From positions 2,648,713 to 2,712,712 of the forward strand of contig OY759222.1 of the NCBI GenBank assembly GCA_963662175.1: a stretch of 64,000 nt of DNA. Reading direction: 5' to 3'. Made by a program: the position numbers and the translations under genes. Positions 56,961 through 64,000 of the stretch are shown piece by piece (position 1 is the stretch's first letter; every line of letters starts with the position of its first letter). A model generated the notes under the pieces. That model had not been told where the DNA came from. It did not search any database and was given only the letters and a program-made list of their open reading frames with translations. The stretch comes from Aradus depressus. Lineage: Eukaryota; Arthropoda; Insecta; Hemiptera; Aradidae.

Positions 56961-57269
56961 AAAATTAACATTCACGGAGGACATAACCAGTCAAATTTCA
57001 GCGATATCGGCCGAGGGGAGGGGGGAGTTCCGGGATGGGCGCTCAGTCCAAAAATCCCAATAACTGCCGATGTAATGAATGTATCGACATCAAATTTCAT
57101 ATTTAAAACTAAAATCCACTTAGGACATAACCTTTGAAATTTCAGCGATATCGGCCGAGGGGAGGGGGGAGTTCCGGGGTTGGGGCTCAGTTCAAAAATC
57201 CCAATAACTGCCGATGTAATGAATGTATCGACATCAAATTTTGTATTTAAAACTAAAATCCACTTAGGA

Positions 57270-57412
57270 GCTATTTAATTCTTTTTTTATTTTATCTGCT
57301 AATAATGCGCAAACTTTCATGGCTCTGCTTGGATTTTCAAAAATCTTCGCACACTGTATGTATGTGTCACTATTCAGCCCGGATGATAAAACAAAATGCC
57401 CATGCAAAATGA
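57270..57412 (-). pseudogene. pyrE: bacterial-type orotate phosphoribosyltransferase (pyrE) fragment inserted in a B monomer
   Basis: A B monomer is interrupted between CCACTTAGGA and CATAACCAGTC by about 141-143 bp found nowhere else in the window. Its minus strand is open throughout (about 47 codons). It includes LHGHFVLSSGL, SDTYIQCAKIFENPSRA and KVCALLADKIKKEL, then runs into satellite and stops. In the PyrE family as I know it, the alphaproteobacterial group has GHF(V/I)LSSGLHS..Y.QCA..., followed by P..A..LC..LA.K. Animal UMPS instead has KFG-F-LKSG..SP. The A/T-rich codons and the SDTYIQCA-KIFENPSRA wording suggest Rickettsiales, such as Wolbachia. It lacks the N terminus and the PRPP-binding half, so it is non-functional. 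Junctions show only about 2 bp (GA) of overlap. Confidence 0.8.
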
Positions 57413-57480
57413 CATAACCAGTCAAATTTCAGCGATATCGGCTGGGGGGAGGGGGGAGTTCCGGGGAGAGGGCTCAGTTC

Positions 57481-60400
57481 AAAAATCCACAACCTCCCTC
57501 CCGTTCACAATTGTGTGACGTCGCACACTTTTTTTTTCTATTTGGCCTTCAAGAATACCACATATGAAATTTGATGACAATCCAACCATTAATTAATGAG
57601 TTAGCACTATTTTTATGCTTAGGCCCCCCTTACAACCCCCCCTCTCGTTGGAAATTTTGGGACGCCACATAGCCTATTATTCAATCGGTCTTGAAAGGAT
57701 GCTACATGTGAAGTTTCATGAATATCCGTCCAGCCGTTTGGGCGTGATGCTGGAAGAAACATAGAAACAAACCCTGTTTCAGTATGGAAGTATAGAAGCC
57801 GGTGGAAGAGAATGGGTAGATAAGCGAGTCTGAATTTAAAAATCCCAATAACTGCCGATGTAATGAATGTATCAACATCAAATTTCGTATTTAAAATTAA
57901 CATTCACGGAGGACATAACCAGTCAAATTTCAGCAATATCGGTCGAGGGGAGGGGGGAGTTCCGGGGTGTGGGCTCAGTTCAAAAATCCCAATAACTGCC
58001 GATGTAAAGAATGTATCGACATCAAATTTCGTATTTAAAACTAAAATCCACTTAGGACATAACCAGTCAAATTTCAGCGATATCGGCCGAGGGGAGGGGG
58101 GAGTTCCGGGGTGTGGGCTCAGTTCAAAAATCCCAATAACTGCCGATGTAATGAATGTATCGACATCAAATTTTGTATTTAAAACTAAAATCCACTTAGG
58201 ACATAACCAGTCAAATTTCAGCGATATCGGCTGGGGGGAGGGGGGAGTTCCGGGGAGAGGGCTCAGTTCAAAAATCCACAACCTCCCTCCCGTTCACAAT
58301 TGTGTGACGTCGCACACTTTTTTAATCTATTTGGCCTTCAAGAATACCACATATGAAATTTCATGACCATCCGACTTAATTAATGAGTTAGCACTATTAT
58401 TATGCTTAGGCCCCTCTTACAACCCCCCCTCTCGTTGGAAATATTGGGACGCCACATAGCCTATTATTCAATCGGTCTTGAAAGGATGCTACATGTGAAG
58501 TTTCATGAATATCCGTCCAGCCGTTTAGGCGTGATGCTGGAAGAAACATAGAAACAAACCCCGTTTCAGTATAGAAGTATAGAAGCCGGTGGAAGAGAAT
58601 GGGTAGATAAGCGAGTCTGAATTTAAAAATCCCAATAACTACCGATGTAATGAATGTATCAACGTCAAATTTCGTATTTAAAATTAACATTCACGGAGGA
58701 CATAACCAGTCAAATTTCAGCGATATCGGCCGAGGGGAGGGGGGTGTTCCGGGATGGGCGCTCAGTCCAAAAATCCCAATCACTGCCGATGTAATGAATG
58801 TATCGACATCAAATTTCATATTTAAAACTAAAATCCACTTAGGACATAACCTGTGAAATTTCAGCGATATCGGCCGAGGGGAGGGGGGAGTTCCGGGGTG
58901 GGGGCTCAGTTCAAAAATCCCAATAACTGCCGATGTAATGAATGTATCGACATCAAATTTCGTATTTAAAACTAAAATCCACTTAGGACATAACCAGTCA
59001 AATTTCAGCGATATCGGCCGAGGGGAGGGGGGAGTTCCGGGGAGAGGGCTCAGTTCAAAAATCCACAACCCCCCTCCCGTTCACAATTGTGTGACGTCGC
59101 ACACTTTTTTTTTCTATTTGGCCTTCAAGAATACCACATATGAAATTTGATGACAATCCAACCATTAATTAATGAGTTAGCACTATTTTTATGCTTAGGC
59201 CCCCCTTACAACCCCCCCTCTCGTTGGAAATTTTGGGACGCCACATAGCCTATTATTCAATCGGTCTTGAAAGGATGCTACATGTGAAGTTTCATGAATA
59301 TCCGTCCAGCCGTTTGGGCGTGATGCTGGAAGAAACATAGAAACAAACCCTGTTTCAGTATGGAAGTATAGAAGCCGGTGGAAGAGAATGGGTAGATAAG
59401 CGAGTCTGAATTTAAAAATCCCAATAACTGCCGATGTAATGAATGTATCAACATCAAATTTCGTATTTAAAATTAACATTCACGGAGGACATAACCAGTC
59501 AAATTTCAGCAATATCGGCCGAGGGGAGGGGGGAGTTCCGGGGTGTGGGCTCAGTTCAAAAATCCCAATAACTGCCGATGTAAAGAATGTATCGACATCA
59601 AATTTCGTATTTAAAACTAAAATCCACTTAGGACATAACCAGTCAAATTTCAGCGATATCGGCCGAGGGGAGGGGGGAGTTCCGGGGTGTGGGCTCAGTT
59701 CAAAAATCCCAATAACTGCCGATGTAATGAATGTATCGACATCAAATTTTGTATTTAAAACTAAAATCCACTTAGGACATAACCAGTCAAATTTCAGCGA
59801 TATCGGCTGGGGGGAGGGGGGAGTTCCGGGGAGAGGGCTCAGTTCAAAAATCCACAACCTCCCTCCCGTTCACAATTGTGTGACGTCGCACACTTTTTTA
59901 ATCTATTTGGCCTTCAAGAATACCACATATGAAATTTCATGACCATCCGACTTAATTAATGAGTTAGCACTATTATTATGCTTAGGCCCCTCTTACAACC
60001 CCCCCTCTCGTTGGAAATATTGGGACGCCACATAGCCTATTATTCAATCGGTCTTGAAAGGATGCTACATGTGAAGTTTCATGAATATCCGTCCAGCCGT
60101 TTAGGCGTGATGCTGGAAGAAACATAGAAACAAACCCCGTTTCAGTATAGAAGTATAGAAGCCGGTGGAAGAGAATGGGTAGATAAGCGAGTCTGAATTT
60201 AAAAATCCCAATAACTACCGATGTAATGAATGTATCAACGTCAAATTTCGTATTTAAAATTAACATTCACGGAGGACATAACCAGTCAAATTTCAGCGAT
60301 ATCGGCCGAGGGGAGGGGGGTGTTCCGGGATGGGCGCTCAGTCCAAAAATCCCAATCACTGCCGATGTAATGAATGTATCGACATCAAATTTCATATTTA

Positions 60401-60975
60401 AAACTAAAATCCACTTAGGACATAACCTGTGAAATTTCAGCGATATCGGCCGAGGGGAGGGGGGAGTTCCGGGGTGGGGGCTCAGTTCAAAAATCCCAAT
60501 AACTGCCGATGTAATGAATGTATCGACATCAAATTTCGTATTTAAAACTAAAATCCACTTAGGACATAACCAGTCAAATTTCAGCGATATCGGCCGAGGG
60601 GAGGGGGGAGTTCCGGGGAGAGGGCTCAGTTCAAAAATCCACAACCCCCCTCCCGTTCACAATTGTGTGACGTCGCACACTTTTTTTTTCTATTTGGCCT
60701 TCAAGAATACCACATATGAAATTTGATGACAATCCAACCATTAATTAATGAGTTAGCACTATTTTTATGCTTAGGCCCCCCTTACAACCCCCCCTCTCGT
60801 TGGAAATTTTGGGACGCCACATAGCCTATTATTCAATCGGTCTTGAAAGGATGCTACATGTGAAGTTTCATGAATATCCGTCCAGCCGTTTGGGCGTGAT
60901 GCTGGAAGAAACATAGAAACAAACCCTGTTTCAGTATGGAAGTATAGAAGCCGGTGGAAGAGAATGGGTAGATAA
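57481..60975 (+). repeat. 1,576-bp segmental duplication within the array
   Basis: Units 57,863-59,438 and 59,439-61,014 have the same length pattern (787, 789) and share rare variants. These are CCGACTTAATTAATG (2-bp loss) at 58,372 and 59,948, CCCAATCACTGCCG at 58,776 and 60,352, CAGCAATATCGG, and CAGTATGGAAG. The second CAGTATGGAAG copy at 59,356 and a third at 60,932 show that the repeat extends past both listed edges. Few differences are visible, for example GGTCGAGG at 57,950 against GGCCGAGG. Confidence 0.88.
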
Positions 60976-63900
60976 GCGAGTCTGAATTTAAAAATCCCAA
61001 TAACTGCCGATGTAATGAATGTATCAACATCAAATTTCGTATTTAAAATTAACATTCACGGAGGACATAACCAGTCAAATTTCAGCAATATCGGCCGAGG
61101 GGAGGGGGGAGTTCCGGGGTGTGGGCTCAGTTCAAAAATCCCAATAACTGCCGATGTAAAGAATGTATCGACATCAAATTTCGTATTTAAAACTAAAATC
61201 CACTTAGGACATAACCAGTCAATTTTCAGCGATATCGGCCGAGGGGAGGGGGGAGTTCCGAGGAGAGGGCTCAGTTCAAAAATCCACAACCCCCCTCCCG
61301 TTCACAATTGTGTGACGTCGCACACTTTTTTAATCTATTTGGCCTTCAAGAATACCACATATGAAATTTGATGACAATCCGACCATTAATTAATGAGTTA
61401 GCACTATTTTTATGCTTAGGCCCCCCTTACAACCCCCCCTCTCGTTGGAAATTTTGGGACGCCGTATAGCCTATTATTCAATCGGTCTTGAAAGGATGCT
61501 ACATGTGAAGTTTCATGAATATCCGTCCAGCCGTTTGGGCGTGATGCTGGAAGAAACATAGAAACAAACCCCGTTTCAGTATAGAAGTATAGAAGCCGGT
61601 GGAAGAGAATGGGTAGATAAGCGAGTCTGAATTTAAAAATCCCAATAACTGCCGATGTAATGAATGTATCAACATCAAATTTCGTATTTAAAATTAACAT
61701 TCACGGAGGACATAACCAGTCAAATTTCAGCAATATCGGTCGAGGGGAGGGGGGAGTTCCGGGGTGTGGGCTCAGTTCAAAAATCCCAATAACTGCCGAT
61801 GTAAAGAATGTATCGACATCAAATTTCGTATTTAAAACTAAAATCCACTTAGGACATAACCAGTCAAATTTCAGCGATATCGGCCGAGGGGAGGGGGGAG
61901 TTCCGGGGAGAGGGCTCAGTTCAAATATCCACAACCCCCCTCCCGTTCACAATTGTGTGACGTCGCACACTTTTTTAATCTATTTGGCCTTCAAGAATAC
62001 CACATATGAAATTTCATGACCATCCGACCATTAATTAATGAGTTAGCACTATTTTTATGCTTAGGCCCCCCTTACAACCCCCCCTCTCGTTGGAAATTTT
62101 GAGACGCCACATAGCCTATTATTCAATCGGTCTTGAAAGGATGCTACATGTGAAGTTTCATGAATATCCGTCCAGCCGTTTAGGCGTGATGCTGGAAGAA
62201 ACATAGAAACAAACCCCGTTTCAGTATAGAAGTATAGAAGCCGGTGGAAGAGAATGGGTAGATAAGCGAGTCTGAATTTAAAAATCCCAATAACTACCGA
62301 TGTAATGAATGTATCAACGTCAAATTTCGTATTTAAAATTAACATTCACGGAGGACATAACCAGTCAAATTTCAGCGATATCGGCCGAGGGGAGGGGGGA
62401 GTTCCGGGATGGGCGCTCAGTCCAAAAATCCCAATAACTGCCGATGTAATGAATGTATCGACATCAAATTTCATATTTAAAACTAAAATCCACTTAGGAC
62501 ATAACCTGTGAAATTTCAGCGATATCGGCCGAGGGGAGGGGGGAGTTCCGGGGTTGGGGCTCAGTTCAAAAATCCCAATAACTGCCGATGTAATGAATGT
62601 ATCGACATCAAATTTCGTATTTAAAACTAAAATCCACTTAGGACATAACCAGTCAAATTTCAGCGATATCGGCCGAGGGGAGGGGGGAGTTCCGGGGAGA
62701 GGGCTCAGTTCAAAAATCCACAACCCCCCTCCCGTTCACAATTGTGTGACGTCGCACACTTTTTTTTTCTATTTGGCCTTCAAGAATACCACATATGAAA
62801 TTTGATGACAATCCAACCATTAATTAATGAGTTAGCACTATTTTTATGCTTAGGCCCCCCTTACAACCCCCCCTCTCGTTGGAAATTTTGGGACGCCACA
62901 TAGCCTATTATTCAATCGGTCTTGAAAGGATGCTACATGTGAAGTTTCATGAATATCCGTCCAGCCGTTTGGGCGTGATGCTGGAAGAAACATAGAAACA
63001 AACCCTGTTTCAGTATAGAAGTATAGAAGCCGGTGGAAGAGAATGGGTAGATAAGCGAGTCTGAATTTAAAAATCCCAATAACTACCGATGTAATGAATG
63101 TATCAACGTCAAATTTCGTATTTAAAATTAACATTCACGGAGGACATAACCAGTCAAATTTCAGCGATATCGGCCGAGGGGAGGGGGGAGTTCCGGGATG
63201 GGCGCTCTGTCCAAAAATCCCAATAACTGCCGATGTAATGAATGTATCAACATCAAATTTCGTATTTAAAATTAACATTCACGGAGGACATAACCAGTCA
63301 AATTTCAGCAATATCGGCCGAGGGGAGGGGGGAGTTCCGGGGTTGGGGCTCAGTTCAAAAATCCCAATAACTGCCGATGTAATGAATGTATCGACATCAA
63401 ATTTCGTATTTAAAACTAAAATCCACTTAGGACATAACCAGTCAAATTTCAGCGATATCGGCCGAGGGGAGGGGGGAGTTCCGGGGAGAGGGCTCAGTTC
63501 AAAAATCCACAACCCCCCTCCCGTTCACAATTGTGTGACGTCGCACACTTTTTTTTTCTATTTGGCCTTCAAGAATACCACATATGAAATTTGATGACAA
63601 TCCAACCATTAATTAATGAGTTAGCACTATTTTTATGCTTAGGCCCCCCTTACAACCCCCCCTCTCGTTGGAAATTTTGGGACGCCACATAGCCTATTAT
63701 TCAATCGGTCTTGAAAGGATGCTACATGTGAAGTTTCATGAATATCCGTCCAGCCGTTTGGGCGTGATGCTGGAAGAAACATAGAAACAAACCCTGTTTC
63801 AGTATAGAAGTATAGAAGCCGGTGGAAGAGAATGGGTAGATAAGCGAGTCTGAATTTAAAAATCCCAATAACTACCGATGTAATGAATGTATCAACGTCA

Positions 63901-64000
63901 AATTTCGTATTTAAAATTAACATTCACGGAGGACATAACCAGTCAAATTTCAGCGATATCGGCCGAGGGGAGGGGGGAGTTCCGGGATGGGCGCTCTGTC

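Larger units (their letters stand above)
40452..64000. repeat. higher-order satellite array (modules A, B, C), runs off the window end
   Basis: About 23.5 kb in which three modules recur in the order C-B(n)-A. Module B is 144 bp, from CCCAATAACTGCCGATGTAA through CAGCGATATCGGCCGAGG to GCTCAGTTCAAAAA. Module A is about 135 bp, from CCACAACCCCCCTCCCGTTC to ATTTTTATGCTTAGG. Module C is about 223 bp, from CCCCCCTTACAACC through CCGTCCAGCCGTTTGGGCGT to GCGAGTCTGAATTTAAAAA. The first B of most units has AATTAACATTCACGGAGG where the others have AACTAAAATCCACTTAGG. Unit starts lie at 41,873, 42,518, 43,428, 44,073, 44,862, 45,507 and so on to 63,883. Observed lengths are 501, 645, 789 and 910 (933 minus 23), following 501 + 144 x n. 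The many open frames across it on both strands are repeat by-products (645, 789 and 501 are divisible by 3) and not genes. Confidence 0.97.

Noticed and set aside
41873..63923. Dozens of open frames of 70-220 codons on both strands in the array
   Set aside because: They repeat with the satellite unit. They stay open because 144, 645 and 789 are multiples of three, and they show no known domain.

Overview
The window is animal, almost certainly arthropod (probably insect), nuclear DNA. It is AT-rich, its genes have introns, and it is crowded with transposable-element debris. The evidence is a four-exon gene for mitochondrial ribosomal protein L35 with canonical GT/AG junctions, tRNA-derived SINEs, a Jockey-like LINE, piggyBac and Tc1 remnants, and a long satellite array. 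I cannot name the species.

Layout. 1-8.2 kb holds no gene I can support. It contains minisatellites (56-, 41-, 15- and 59-bp units), four copies of one tRNA-derived SINE family and a probable non-autonomous hAT-type element. 8.2-11.5 kb is mRpL35 on the minus strand. All four coding exons were reassembled by phase-consistent splicing to 181 codons; two of its introns carry SINEs. About 1.16 kb away and head-to-head, a giant plus-strand gene starts at 12,668. A 6.5-kb exon and a 7.5-kb exon, joined in phase across a 1.3-kb intron, encode at least 4,674 residues. The protein is acidic and repeat-rich, with a basic cluster and an AT-hook. I do not recognise its family.

29-40.5 kb is an element graveyard. 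It holds a SINE, a small tandem array related to the downstream satellite, a 1.2-kb element with terminal inverted repeats and six copies of a CAGGGGACTG motif, a decayed Tc1-like transposon with nested insertions, and a Jockey-like LINE interrupted by an internally deleted piggyBac element with intact TTAA target duplication.

40.45-64.0 kb (running off the end) is a higher-order satellite built from three modules: A (about 135 bp), B (144 bp, present one to four times in a row) and C (about 223 bp). Repeat-unit lengths follow 501 + 144 x n. Diverged copies of B and A sit at 7.7, 30.5 and 34.3 kb, so the array probably grew from dispersed element-derived sequence.

The most striking item is a 141-143 bp insertion in one B monomer at 57,270-57,412. 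Its minus strand is one continuous frame that reads as a piece of bacterial (alphaproteobacterial/rickettsial-type) orotate phosphoribosyltransferase, PyrE. It looks like an endosymbiont-to-host DNA fragment lodged in satellite DNA.
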